Shown here piece by piece: positions 8,188-16,038 of a DNA stretch of 38,346 nt; positions within the stretch are counted from its first letter, which is position 1, and each line of letters starts with the position of its first letter. This DNA comes from an uncultured Dorea sp. (lineage in GTDB: Bacteria > Bacillota > Clostridia > Lachnospirales > Lachnospiraceae). Below the pieces are notes generated by a model, which saw nothing but the letters and a program-made list of their open reading frames with translations, was not told the origin of the DNA and ran no database searches. The DNA lies in contig CAMBRQ010000024.1 of assembly GCA_945870325.1 (NCBI GenBank), forward strand, positions 1 to 38,346, read 5' to 3'. The position numbers and the translations under genes were made by a program.

Positions 8188-9180
8188 ATGAGCGGTGAAA
8201 AACAGGGGGAGATGTTGGATGTGGAGATGTTGGATGTGGAGATGTTGGATGTGGAGATGTTGGATGTGGAGATGTTAGATGCAGAGTTTGTAATTATCGG
8301 AGCGGCGATTATCGATGTGCTGGTCCGGCCTGTAAGTGAAGAAGTGTTTCAGACGGGTTCCTGTGCGGCGGAGGATATTCGTATGTCGCCCGGAGCGGAT
8401 GCGCTGAATGAGGCAACTATACTGTCGCGAATGGGGAAAAAGGTTCGGTTGGAAACCGTGATTGGGGATGATAAAGCCGGACGTTATCTTATGGAGCATT
8501 GCCGGGAGAATGGAATAAAGGTTTCAGAAGATTGCGTGAAGGAGGGGCTGGTGACTGGAATTAACGTGGTGCTGGTGCAGGAAGATGGCAGGAGGAATTT
8601 CCTGACGAACCCCAAAGGAAGCCTGCGAAGCCTTGGTCTTAAGGATATCCGTATGCCATTTCCTAAGAGTGCAGGTATTGTCTGTTTTGCCAGTATATTC
8701 GTATTCCCACAACTGAAAACGGAAGAACTTGAGGCCATATTTGCCCAGGTAAAACGGGAGAATAAGATTCTTTGCGCAGATATGACCAAATGTAAGAGTC
8801 AGGAGACGGCAGAAGAGATGGCTCCTGCGCTTCGGTATGTGGATTACCTGCTGCCAAATGATGAAGAAGCAATGATTCTTACCCAGACAGATACCGTGGA
8901 ACAGGCTGCCGAAGTATTATGCAGCACAGGCGTGAGCAACGTTGTGATTAAGTGTGGAAAACAAGGCTGTTATGTGCGAAATATTCGGGAGAATATTAGA
9001 ATGTGGGTTCCGGCAGTCCCTGATGTCAAGTGTGTCGATACGACAGGGGCAGGGGATAGTTTTGTGGCAGGATTCCTCTATGCGCTTTCGGAGGGAAAGG
9101 GCATCCGAGAGTGCGCGGAGTATGCGAACCTGTGCGGCAGTAAGGCAGTGCAGGTCATGGGCGCTTCCGAATGGATATGA
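8188..9180 (+). CDS. PfkB-family carbohydrate kinase with repeated N-terminus
   Basis: A cytoplasmic ribokinase-like sugar kinase. The fold begins at VIIGAAIIDVLVRP and shows the substrate-side glycines in MSPGADALNEA. The catalytic anion hole and base are in DTTGAGDSFVAGF, about 40 residues from the C-terminus. The first ~30 residues contain EMLD(V/A) five times, encoded by the tandem repeat at 8209-8283, and precede the normal start of the family. The start is unclear: GTG at 8164 overlaps the permease stop, ATG at 8188 is taken here, and several ATG, TTG and GTG codons inside the repeat lie close behind AGGGGGAG (8204-8211). The substrate is not readable; lyxose-derived xylulose is one possibility from context. 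Confidence 0.82.
   Translation: MSGEKQGEMLDVEMLDVEMLDVEMLDVEMLDAEFVIIGAAIIDVLVRPVSEEVFQTGSCAAEDIRMSPGADALNEATILSRMGKKVRLETVIGDDKAGRYLMEHCRENGIKVSEDCVKEGLVTGINVVLVQEDGRRNFLTNPKGSLRSLGLKDIRMPFPKSAGIVCFASIFVFPQLKTEELEAIFAQVKRENKILCADMTKCKSQETAEEMAPALRYVDYLLPNDEEAMILTQTDTVEQAAEVLCSTGVSNVVIKCGKQGCYVRNIRENIRMWVPAVPDVKCVDTTGAGDSFVAGFLYALSEGKGIRECAEYANLCGSKAVQVMGASEWI
8209..8283 (+). repeat. 15-bp tandem repeat, five copies, in a kinase gene
   Basis: Four perfect copies of GAGATGTTGGATGTG (8209, 8224, 8239, 8254) and a fifth with two changes (8269-8283). Each encodes EMLDV, so gain or loss of copies keeps the frame. Each unit carries an ATG preceded by a purine-rich GGATGTGGAG. Confidence 0.97.
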
Positions 9181-9233
9181 TTGGAAGTCGGATATAGTCA
9201 GTATGCAGATTCGGAAGAAAGGAGCTGGATGAG

Positions 9234-10061
9234 TTGGAGTATTCACATGAAATTATTATGCCCAATGATGATATCCCATTTAAGATGTTTGTCTTTGAAG
9301 GAAAGGACGGCAACTACGTAAGGGACAAGCATTGGCACAGATCCATAGAGATATTCGCTTTATTCGAGGGAGAGTTAGAATTCTATCTTAATGAAGTGCG
9401 CTATCTGCTGAAACCGGGCGAATTCATGCTGGTGAATTCCAATGAGATCCATTCCATACGGTCTCCGAAGACGAATCAGACGGTGGTACTTCAGATTCCG
9501 CTTTCAACTTTTGAAAAATACTATACAAATGACAGGTTCATCTATTTCTCTCATAGTTCCAGACTTCAGGATGAAGAAGTGATGCGGCTGATTCAGGATA
9601 TGTATTGGACTTATGTCGAGAGAAAATGTGGATATGAGTTAAAAGTTCAGAACCAGTTCTATATGCTGATCTATCTTCTGGTGACAAAATACCGGGAGAC
9701 AGAGATTGATGAGGGAGTGTTGAGGAATCATAGAGGGCTGAATAAATTGTCATTGATTACGGCATATATGAAAAATAATTATATGAAAGAACTGACACTG
9801 GAGAGTCTTGCGAAGACCTTCGGATATTCGCCGACTTATCTGTCCAGAATGTTCCAGAAATATGCGAAAACCAATTATAAGGCTTATTTGGATAGTATTC
9901 GTCTGGAGTATGCAGTGAAAGAACTGATGAATACGAAGCAGGGGATAGGCGAGATCGCACTTAATAATGGGTTCCCGAATAGTAAGGCATTTGTGAAAGT
10001 GTTTAAGAAGAGATATGGGGTTTTGCCAAGTGAGTATCGAAGAGGGGACGGGGGAAATTGA
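9234..10061 (+). CDS. AraC-family transcriptional regulator
   Basis: A 275-residue DNA-binding regulator. The N-terminal half is a cupin sensor domain with HWHRSIEIF and KPGEFMLVNSNEIH (residues ~24-70). The C-terminal ~100 residues are the two-HTH AraC domain, with LESLAKTFGYSPTYLSRMFQK and the closing GFPNSKAFVKVFKKRYGVLPSEYR. The start is TTG at 9234 with GGAG (9221-9224) 9 nt upstream; the ATG at 9229 is in another frame. It is the last gene of the run with the isomerase, ABC pair and kinase, and probably a sugar-responsive activator of nearby genes (inferred). Its last residues (RGDGGN) and stop codon are encoded by the left arm and loop of the GGGGACGGGGG repeat at 10044, so the repeat has replaced the original 3' end. 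Confidence 0.9.
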   Translation: MEYSHEIIMPNDDIPFKMFVFEGKDGNYVRDKHWHRSIEIFALFEGELEFYLNEVRYLLKPGEFMLVNSNEIHSIRSPKTNQTVVLQIPLSTFEKYYTNDRFIYFSHSSRLQDEEVMRLIQDMYWTYVERKCGYELKVQNQFYMLIYLLVTKYRETEIDEGVLRNHRGLNKLSLITAYMKNNYMKELTLESLAKTFGYSPTYLSRMFQKYAKTNYKAYLDSIRLEYAVKELMNTKQGIGEIALNNGFPNSKAFVKVFKKRYGVLPSEYRRGDGGN

Positions 10062-10077
10062 AAAAACCCCCGTCCCC
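10044..10077 (+). repeat. GGGGACGGGGG palindromic repeat, short copy
   Basis: An 11-bp perfect stem, GGGGACGGGGG (10044-10054) and CCCCCGTCCCC (10067-10077), around a 12-nt A-rich loop. It overlaps the 3' end of the AraC gene. It belongs to the same family as the elements at 11473-11548 and 30136-30220. It could also act as a terminator-like barrier, but no T run follows. Confidence 0.9.
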
Positions 10078-10133
10078 AACGAAGGGGAAATGTGTTATGA
10101 TAGGAGAAGTGGGACAAACTGGAGGAAACTATC

Positions 10134-11459
10134 GTGAATAATCTAAAAATTCAATTACCCGAAAAAGTAGATAGAATTATAACAACTTTGCAGAGTCATG
10201 GTTATGAGGCATACGCCGTAGGCGGATGTGTCAGGGATTCGATCCTTGGTCGAAAGCCGGAGGACTGGGACATCACCACCTCTGCGATGCCGGATGAGAC
10301 GAAAGCATTATTCAGCCGTACATTTGATACAGGGATAGAGCATGGGACTGTTACAGTACTTCTGGAGAAAGAAGGGTTCGAGGTAACGACTTATAGGATC
10401 GATGGAGAGTATGAGGACGGACGTCATCCAAAAGAAGTGACATTCACCCGAAGTCTGCGGGAAGATCTGAAGAGAAGGGACTTCACGATTAATGCCATGG
10501 CATATAATGAAAAAGATGGTTTGGTGGATATCTTTGGAGGGGTAGAGGATCTGAATGCCAAGATGATTCGATGTGTGGGTGATGCCAAAGAGCGTTTCAT
10601 GGAAGATGCGCTTAGAATTCTGCGAGGAGTGCGATTCGCGGCACAATTGGGATTCCAGATTGAGGAGTGTACACGCCAGGGCATGAAGGAACTGGCTCCG
10701 ACTCTTGAGAGAATAAGTGCGGAGAGAATTCAGGTAGAACTGGTGAAGATGATAACTTCAGAACGGCCGGAATTGCTCCTGGATGCATACGAATTAGGCA
10801 TAACGAAAGTATTTCTTCCGGAATTCGATCGTATCATGGTCACAGAGCAGGAGACACCTCATCATATGTATAATGTGGGAGAACATACGCTGCATGCCAT
10901 GATGAATGTACGCTCAGATAAAATATTGAGATTAACCATGCTGCTGCACGATATGGGGAAACCGGCATTGAAGACGGTAGATGCTGATGGCGTGGCGCAT
11001 TTTAAGAAACATGCAATAGAAAGCGAGAAGATTACAAAGCAGGTGCTGCGACGGCTGAAATTCGACAACGATACCTTGCGAAAAGTGTCGCAATTGGTTT
11101 TCTATCATGATTATCGTATGCCGGCTACAGCGAAGAACGTGCGGCGCGCGATGAACAAGATCGGAGAGGATCTGTTCCCTTATTATATGGAAGTCCGCCG
11201 TGCCGATGTTCTGGCGCAGAGCATGTATGAGAGGGAAGCGAAGATTAAGAATCTGGATGATATAGAAGCGCTGTATCAGGAAATAATAGAAGCCGGGCAG
11301 TGTGTGTCGCTAAAAGACCTGGCAGTTACGGGAAAGGATCTGATAGAGGCGGGAATGAAGCCGGGAAAGGAAATCGGGGATAAACTGGAGGAACTTTTAA
11401 GGCTGGTGATTGAGAATCCGGAGTTGAATGTAAAAAGCGAATTATTGAAAACAATCTAA
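10134..11459 (+). CDS. cca: CCA tRNA nucleotidyltransferase
   Basis: Adds or repairs the 3' CCA end of tRNAs, using CTP and ATP, in the cytoplasm. The 441-residue class II enzyme shows VGGCVRD (residues ~29-35), the catalytic DWD (~44-46) and RRDFTIN (~114-120). The RNA-binding region follows, then an HD domain (LLHDMGKP, HD at ~272-273), as in the HD-containing Clostridia type. The start is GTG at 10134 with GGAGG 8 nt upstream. It lies between two copies of the GGGGACGGGGG repeat. The CotS-like and phosphoglucomutase genes follow in the same direction. Confidence 0.95.
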   Translation: MNNLKIQLPEKVDRIITTLQSHGYEAYAVGGCVRDSILGRKPEDWDITTSAMPDETKALFSRTFDTGIEHGTVTVLLEKEGFEVTTYRIDGEYEDGRHPKEVTFTRSLREDLKRRDFTINAMAYNEKDGLVDIFGGVEDLNAKMIRCVGDAKERFMEDALRILRGVRFAAQLGFQIEECTRQGMKELAPTLERISAERIQVELVKMITSERPELLLDAYELGITKVFLPEFDRIMVTEQETPHHMYNVGEHTLHAMMNVRSDKILRLTMLLHDMGKPALKTVDADGVAHFKKHAIESEKITKQVLRRLKFDNDTLRKVSQLVFYHDYRMPATAKNVRRAMNKIGEDLFPYYMEVRRADVLAQSMYEREAKIKNLDDIEALYQEIIEAGQCVSLKDLAVTGKDLIEAGMKPGKEIGDKLEELLRLVIENPELNVKSELLKTI

Positions 11460-11472
11460 CAACTCCAAAAAA

Positions 11473-11548
11473 GGACAGGGTGAATCCCAAAAGGGACACC
11501 ATGATTTTAAATGGGGACGGGGGAAATTGCAATTTCCCCCGTCCCCAT
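11473..11548 (+). repeat. GGGGACGGGGG palindromic repeat, composite copy
   Basis: Contains a 38-bp perfect palindrome (11511-11548, centre GCAATTGC-like AAATTGCAATTT). It is preceded by a conserved left part GGACAGGG...AAAAGGGACAC (11473-11499). The same two-part arrangement, reversed, is seen at 30136-30220. It lies between cca and the CotS-like gene. Confidence 0.92.
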
Positions 11549-11615
11549 AAGCATATTTGGCGAAATGCAATCATACGCTAGAGAGAATATGTAATGTAGA
11601 GTGCAGGGGATGAGT

Positions 11616-12629
11616 ATGCAGGAATATGAACTTAATGTATTAGAACAGTATGATATAGAAGTCAGCGGCACCCGCAAGACCAGGGGTGCTGTTTTATGCG
11701 ACACAGACAGGGGGCTTATGCTGCTTAAGGAAGTGAAGGTGTCCAAGAAGCGTATTCCTGCGCTGCACGAGCTGCATGAATATCTCAGGAGTCAGGGATG
11801 CACACAGACGGATGGAATTGTGCTGACAAGAGAAGGGGAATACCTGTCTTCGTTGGAGGACGGAAGTCAATATCTGTTAAAATGTTGGTTCCAGGGACGG
11901 GAGTGCGACATTAAGAAGCCGGCAGAATTGCTGGCAGCATCAGGGCATTTGGCGAAACTTCATGTGTTGATGCAGCATGAATTAGTAAATAGTGTAACGT
12001 CAGGAGAGCATCTGGGCGAGGAGTATCTGCGCCATAACCGGGAACTAAAGAAAGTCAGGAAGTTTATGCGTGGGATATCTCCAAAAGGTGAATTCGAGTC
12101 AGCCTTTTTAAAATATTTCGATCAGATGTATTGGTGGGCGGATACGGCGATTCATGAACTGGAACAGTCAGATTATGAGGAACTCTATAACCAAAGCGTA
12201 GAAGCGTGTTGTATGACACATGGCGAGTATAACTATCACAATATCCTGGTGCTTCAGGGGGATTATAATTACAGGAAAGAACCAGGTCAGATTGCTGTGA
12301 CGAATTTTGAGAAATTCAAACGGGATGTGCAGGTGGAAGACCTGTATTATTTCCTGCGAAAAGTAATGGAGAAGCATGGATGGAAAGCGCGGCTTGGAGA
12401 TAATATGCTGAATGCATACTCGGCGATCCGTCCGCTTACAAAAGAAGAGACCGAGTATCTGAGACTTCGGCTGATCTACCCGGAGAAGTTCTGGAAGATT
12501 GCCAATTCCTACTATCATTCCAACAAGGCATGGATCTCTGTAAAAAGCATAGAAAAACTAGAGGTGGCAATCCGGCAGACAGAAGAAAAGAAGCGGTTTT
12601 TAGAAGAGATATTTGCTTTTCATTTGTAG
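11616..12629 (+). CDS. CotS-like spore coat protein, kinase fold
   Basis: A 337-residue protein of the CotS family, which has an aminoglycoside-phosphotransferase-like fold and is found in spore coats. The kinase-type ATP-lysine region is suggested by GLMLLKEVKVS. The catalytic-loop counterpart reads THGEYNYHN where kinases have HGDxxxxN, and TNFEKF replaces the usual DxD metal motif, so it may be inactive. The ATG at 11616 lies 6 nt after AGGGG; ATG 11610 and GTG 11601 are too close to that site. It stands between cca and phosphoglucomutase. A role in sporulation is inferred from the family and from the sporulation genes downstream. Confidence 0.78.
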   Translation: MQEYELNVLEQYDIEVSGTRKTRGAVLCDTDRGLMLLKEVKVSKKRIPALHELHEYLRSQGCTQTDGIVLTREGEYLSSLEDGSQYLLKCWFQGRECDIKKPAELLAASGHLAKLHVLMQHELVNSVTSGEHLGEEYLRHNRELKKVRKFMRGISPKGEFESAFLKYFDQMYWWADTAIHELEQSDYEELYNQSVEACCMTHGEYNYHNILVLQGDYNYRKEPGQIAVTNFEKFKRDVQVEDLYYFLRKVMEKHGWKARLGDNMLNAYSAIRPLTKEETEYLRLRLIYPEKFWKIANSYYHSNKAWISVKSIEKLEVAIRQTEEKKRFLEEIFAFHL

Positions 12630-12673
12630 AGTCCTGGTGTATAATAGAATCATTAAGGACAGGAGGTACGAAC

Positions 12674-14404
12674 ATGGAATATCGTGAAAGATATGAAGAA
12701 TGGCTATCTAATCCATACTTCGATGAAGCTACAAAAGAGGAATTGAAGAACATTGCAGAGGATGATAAGGAGATCAAAGAGCGCTTCTATAAAGATCTCG
12801 AATTCGGAACAGCCGGACTCAGGGGAATCATCGGTGCCGGAACGAATCGTATGAATATCTATACTGTAAGAAAAGCAACCCAGGGACTTGCGAATTATAT
12901 TATGAAAAAAGAGGCTCAGGCGCAAGGCGTGGCAATCGCATATGACTCTCGCCGTATGTCTCCGGAATTCGCAGATGAAGCAGCACTGTGTCTTGCGGCA
13001 AATGGAATCAAGGCTTATGTCTTCGAGTCATTACGTCCGACACCAGAGTTGTCTTATGCAGTACGTTCACTGGGATGTATCGCCGGAATTAACATTACAG
13101 CAAGCCACAATCCGCCGGAATACAACGGATACAAAGTATACTGGGAAGATGGCGCACAGATCACTCCGCCACATGATAAAGGAATCATGGATGAAGTAAA
13201 AGCAGTCGTAGACTACAATACGGTTAAGACCATGGATCTGGAAGAAGCAAAATCAGCAGGTCTGTATGAAGTGATCGGCGAAGTGGTAGATGACGGATAT
13301 ATCGCAGAATTAAAGAAACAGGTCATTCATCAGGATTCCATCGACGCAGTAGGCAAGGATCTGAAGATTGTATACAGCCCACTTCACGGAACAGGCAACA
13401 TCCCTGCAAGACGCATCCTGAAGGAATTAGGATTTGAAAATGTATACGTAGTAAAAGAGCAGGAACTCCCAGACGGCGAATTTCCAACCGTATCTTATCC
13501 GAACCCGGAAGCAGAAGAAGCATTCGAATTAGGGCTGAAACTGGCGAAAGAAATAGATGCAGACCTTGTGCTGGCTACAGACCCGGATGCAGACCGCCTT
13601 GGCGTACGTGTGAAGGACAAGGACGGAGTATATCATACATTAACAGGTAATATGTCAGGCTGTCTCCTTGCTGACTATGAGATCGGACAGCGTAAAGAAC
13701 TTCAGGGACTCCCGGATGATGGATACCTGATCAAGACCATCGTTACCTCCAACCTGGCTGACGCGATTGCAAAAGGATATGGAATCGGACTGATTGAGGT
13801 ATTAACAGGATTCAAGTTCATCGGACAGCAGATCCTTGGATTTGAGACAACCGGCAAGGGTTCTTACCTCTTTGGATTCGAAGAGAGTTACGGCTGCCTG
13901 ATTGGAACACATGCAAGAGATAAAGATGCGATCGTTGCTACGATGGCGTTGTGCGAGGCTGCTGCTTACTATAAGACTCAGGGTAAGACTCTGTGGGATG
14001 CTATGGTGGACATGTATGACAAGTATGGCTACTATAAGGATGATATCCAGTCCATTACATTGAAGGGAATCGAAGGACTCCAGAAGATTCAGGAGATCTT
14101 AGAGACACTTCGTAAGAACCCACCGGCAGAAGTTGGCGGATACAAAGTACTTAAGGCAAGAGATTACCAGGCAGATACGATCAAAGACATTGCGACTGGC
14201 GAAGTAACCACGACAGGGCTTCCGAAGTCTAACGTATTGTATTATGATCTGACAGATGATGCATGGCTGTGCGTAAGACCATCCGGAACCGAGCCGAAGG
14301 TAAAATTCTACTATGGAATCAAGGGAACATCTCTTGCGGATGCAGATGAGAAATCTGCAAAATTGGGAGAAGAAGTCCTGGCTATGATCAACACAATGCT
14401 GTAA
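12674..14404 (+). CDS. pgcA: Phospho-sugar mutase (phosphoglucomutase/phosphomannomutase)
   Basis: Interconverts glucose-1-phosphate and glucose-6-phosphate through a phosphoserine, linking glycolysis with glycogen and envelope sugar synthesis. The 576-residue alpha-D-phosphohexomutase has all four domains: TASHNPPEYNG with the active Ser ~144, the metal loop DPDADR (~303-308), the sugar loop GFEESYG and the phosphate-binding RPSGTEPKVKFY near the C-terminus. The ATG at 12674 has AGGAGG 7 nt upstream. Open frame upstream to 12530 overlaps the coat gene and is not used. TATAAT at 12640-12645 may serve a promoter of its own, but no good -35 is seen. Confidence 0.93.
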   Translation: MEYRERYEEWLSNPYFDEATKEELKNIAEDDKEIKERFYKDLEFGTAGLRGIIGAGTNRMNIYTVRKATQGLANYIMKKEAQAQGVAIAYDSRRMSPEFADEAALCLAANGIKAYVFESLRPTPELSYAVRSLGCIAGINITASHNPPEYNGYKVYWEDGAQITPPHDKGIMDEVKAVVDYNTVKTMDLEEAKSAGLYEVIGEVVDDGYIAELKKQVIHQDSIDAVGKDLKIVYSPLHGTGNIPARRILKELGFENVYVVKEQELPDGEFPTVSYPNPEAEEAFELGLKLAKEIDADLVLATDPDADRLGVRVKDKDGVYHTLTGNMSGCLLADYEIGQRKELQGLPDDGYLIKTIVTSNLADAIAKGYGIGLIEVLTGFKFIGQQILGFETTGKGSYLFGFEESYGCLIGTHARDKDAIVATMALCEAAAYYKTQGKTLWDAMVDMYDKYGYYKDDIQSITLKGIEGLQKIQEILETLRKNPPAEVGGYKVLKARDYQADTIKDIATGEVTTTGLPKSNVLYYDLTDDAWLCVRPSGTEPKVKFYYGIKGTSLADADEKSAKLGEEVLAMINTML

Positions 14405-14459
14405 AATGTTCAGAAAGTGTGAAAAACCTTGATATTACGGGGAAAACTGAGAAATCACC

Positions 14460-14488
14460 TTGACATTTATGGGGAAAACAGTTATAAC
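14460..14488 (+). promoter_or_regulatory. SigA-type promoter of the HU gene
   Basis: TTGACA (14460-14465), a 17-nt spacer and TATAAC (14483-14488). The segment from ACCTTGACATT onward repeats, imperfectly, a block 31 nt upstream (ACCTTGATATT at 14426, both followed by GGGGAAAAC). Confidence 0.8.
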
Positions 14489-14587
14489 TGTAACTAAAGG
14501 CGTTTCATGCACCGGCATGGAGGCTATACTAATAAAGTAGAATAAAAATAAGGGATTCTATATGTAAACAAGAGGAGGAAATTATCC

Positions 14588-14863
14588 ATGAACAAAACAG
14601 AATTAATCGCAGCAATTGCTGACCAGGCAGAGTTATCTAAGAAAGATACCGAGAAGGCATTAAAGGCTTTTATTGATGTAGTAACAGATGAGTTAAAGAA
14701 AGATCACAAGGTACAGTTAGTTGGTTTCGGTACTTTTGAAGTAAGCCAGAGAGCAGCAAGAGAAGGAAGAAATCCTCAGACTGGCAAGACAATGAAGATT
14801 GATGCATGCAAGGCTCCAAAATTCAAAGCTGGTAAAGCATTAAAGGATGCTGTTAACGAATAA
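14588..14863 (+). CDS. hup: HU-type DNA-binding protein
   Basis: A 91-residue histone-like nucleoid protein that bends and wraps DNA as a dimer. The full HU/IHF fold is present: [11 protein letters not shown] at the start, [21 protein letters not shown] with the arm, and [10 protein letters not shown] as the DNA-intercalating stretch. AGGAGG lies close upstream of the ATG. It has its own strong promoter and terminator, so it is probably a single-gene unit, although the RqcP gene follows. Confidence 0.97.
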   Translation: MNKTELIAAIADQAELSKKDTEKALKAFIDVVTDELKKDHKVQLVGFGTFEVSQRAAREGRNPQTGKTMKIDACKAPKFKAGKALKDAVNE

Positions 14864-14895
14864 TTCGTCGGACAAATATAGAATGGAATAAGCAT

Positions 14896-14953
14896 GAGGG
14901 TGTCTTTAAGAGTCAAGATGGACTTGGGAGGCACCCTCTATTTCTTCGGTTTT
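14896..14953 (+). terminator. Terminator of the HU gene
   Basis: The long stem GAGGGTGTC (14896-14904) with GGCACCCTC (14930-14938) has an inner AGTC/GACT helix. It is followed by a T-rich stretch (TATTTCTTCGGTTTTT). Confidence 0.75.
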
Positions 14954-15042
14954 TATGGATGACAGGCTGCTTCAAGGCAATCTATAGGATCGATGTTACA
15001 ACGATTCGGCAACAGAAGAAAGAAGCAATGAAGGAGGACATT

Positions 15043-15282
15043 ATGAGGCTAGACAAATTTTTAAAAGTATCCCGCCTGATTAAGCGCAGAACTATAGCCA
15101 ATGAGGCATGCGATGCCGGCCGTGTGCTGGTGAACGGCAATGTGGCGAAGGCTTCTGTGAAAGTCAAAGTAGGAGATATTATCGAGATTCAATTTGGAAC
15201 CAGGACGGTCAAAGTCGAGGTGCTGGATATCCAGGAGACTACAAAGAAAGAAGAAGCCAAGGACTTGTTCAAATATTTGTAA
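15043..15282 (+). CDS. rqcP: S4-domain RNA-binding protein RqcP (YabO)
   Basis: A 79-residue S4 RNA-binding protein. In Firmicutes it binds the 50S-peptidyl-tRNA complex and helps RqcH add alanine tails during ribosome-associated quality control. The S4 fold is visible from MRLDKFLKVSRLIKRRT through AGRVLVNGNVAK to VGDIIEIQFG. The ATG at 15043 has AAGGAGG 5 nt upstream; upstream in-frame codons lack such a site. The yabP and yabQ genes follow, the same order as in Bacillus. It is the first gene of the sporulation/division cluster that runs to ftsH. Confidence 0.92.
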   Translation: MRLDKFLKVSRLIKRRTIANEACDAGRVLVNGNVAKASVKVKVGDIIEIQFGTRTVKVEVLDIQETTKKEEAKDLFKYL

Positions 15283-15291
15283 TAAATGGAA

Positions 15292-15324
15292 ACAACCTTT
15301 CATATGATTATTAAGAAAGGTTGT
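15292..15324 (+). promoter_or_regulatory. Hairpin covering the yabP ribosome binding site
   Basis: The perfect 10-bp stem ACAACCTTTC (15292-15301) and GAAAGGTTGT (15315-15324) places the yabP Shine-Dalgarno AGAAAGG in its right arm, 8 nt before the ATG at 15332. It might restrain translation. The TCATATGAT in the loop region also loosely resembles a sporulation-sigma -10. Confidence 0.5.
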
Positions 15325-15331
15325 GAGACGC

Positions 15332-15616
15332 ATGGAAGAAAGAACCGTACAGAAAAATCATAAACTGGTGATCAATAACCGAAAGACCAGTCTTGTAACA
15401 GGCGTAATAGATGTACTGTCTTTTGATTTGAACGAGGTCCTGCTGGAGACAGAGCAAGGGATGATGATGGTGAAAGGCACAGATCTGCATGTGAACCGCC
15501 TGAGCCTGGAGAAAGGGGAGGTAGACCTGTCCGGCAATATTGACAGCGTTGCCTATTCTGATGTGGGAAGTCACGGGAAGGCACAGGAGAACCTGTTCTC
15601 GAAACTGTTTAGGTGA
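15332..15616 (+). CDS. yabP: Sporulation protein YabP
   Basis: A 94-residue protein of the YabP/YqfC family, needed for sporulation in Bacillus under mother-cell control; the molecular role is unclear. The family pattern is visible: HKLVINNRKTSLVTGVIDVLSFDLNEVLL, then a beta-rich stretch ending in GTDLHVNRLSLEKGEVDLSGNI. The ATG at 15332 is preferred over GTG 15323, which is too close to AGAAAGG. yabQ starts 4 nt after its stop. Confidence 0.92.
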   Translation: MEERTVQKNHKLVINNRKTSLVTGVIDVLSFDLNEVLLETEQGMMMVKGTDLHVNRLSLEKGEVDLSGNIDSVAYSDVGSHGKAQENLFSKLFR

Positions 15617-15620
15617 TTGT

Positions 15621-15953
15621 ATGCTGGGAATCAGAGGAGAGATGATGGTATTTGTGGCAGCGGTATTATCCGGTGCCATTGTGCGTCTTGCTTATCGGTG
15701 CATCAGTTGTTTCCGTCAGGTGGTAAAGCATGGATTGATTGCAATAGAGGCAGAAGATCTGATTTTCTGGGTTGGCGCTGCTATATATATGTTTGTGCAG
15801 ATTTACCATACAAGTGATGGTAGCATTCGCTGGTATTTTATACTAGGTGTTGTATTTGGCGCGGGTTTGATGACGATTTTTTTGCGAGGAATCGAAAAAA
15901 TGTACAAAAAAATCTACGCTCATAAGAAAGAAAAATTCCCGTCAAAGACTTGA
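15621..15953 (+). CDS. yabQ: Sporulation membrane protein YabQ
   Basis: A 110-residue protein with about three membrane segments (residues ~8-26, 46-62 and 70-92) and a basic C-terminal tail (KKIYAHKKEK). YabQ in Bacillus sits in the outer forespore membrane and is needed for cortex formation. Its identity rests on size, hydrophobic pattern, the AEDLIFW/GAAIYMF stretch, and its place directly after yabP. The ATG at 15621 lies 4 nt after the yabP stop, and longer readings overlap yabP. Confidence 0.85.
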   Translation: MLGIRGEMMVFVAAVLSGAIVRLAYRCISCFRQVVKHGLIAIEAEDLIFWVGAAIYMFVQIYHTSDGSIRWYFILGVVFGAGLMTIFLRGIEKMYKKIYAHKKEKFPSKT

Positions 15954-15978
15954 TAAAAAAAACGAAAAAAGATAATAT
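15950..15978 (+). promoter_or_regulatory. Likely promoter upstream of divIC
   Basis: TTGATA (15950-15955), an A-rich 17-nt spacer and TAATAT (15973-15978). It would free divIC, a vegetative division gene, from sporulation-specific transcription of yabPQ. Confidence 0.6.
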
Positions 15979-16038
15979 ATTATTATTAATGGGTGAGTAT
16001 TGCTGGCAGGGGTGCTGGCGTAAGGGTGAGTAATAATT

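Noticed and set aside
8209-8283. CRISPR-like array
   Set aside because: The repeat units are directly adjacent with no spacers and lie inside a reading frame; it is a coding tandem repeat.
12530-12673. Longer N-terminus for the phosphoglucomutase
   Set aside because: The open frame runs back over the CotS-like gene, the added residues are unlike the family, and ATG 12674 has a perfect AGGAGG.
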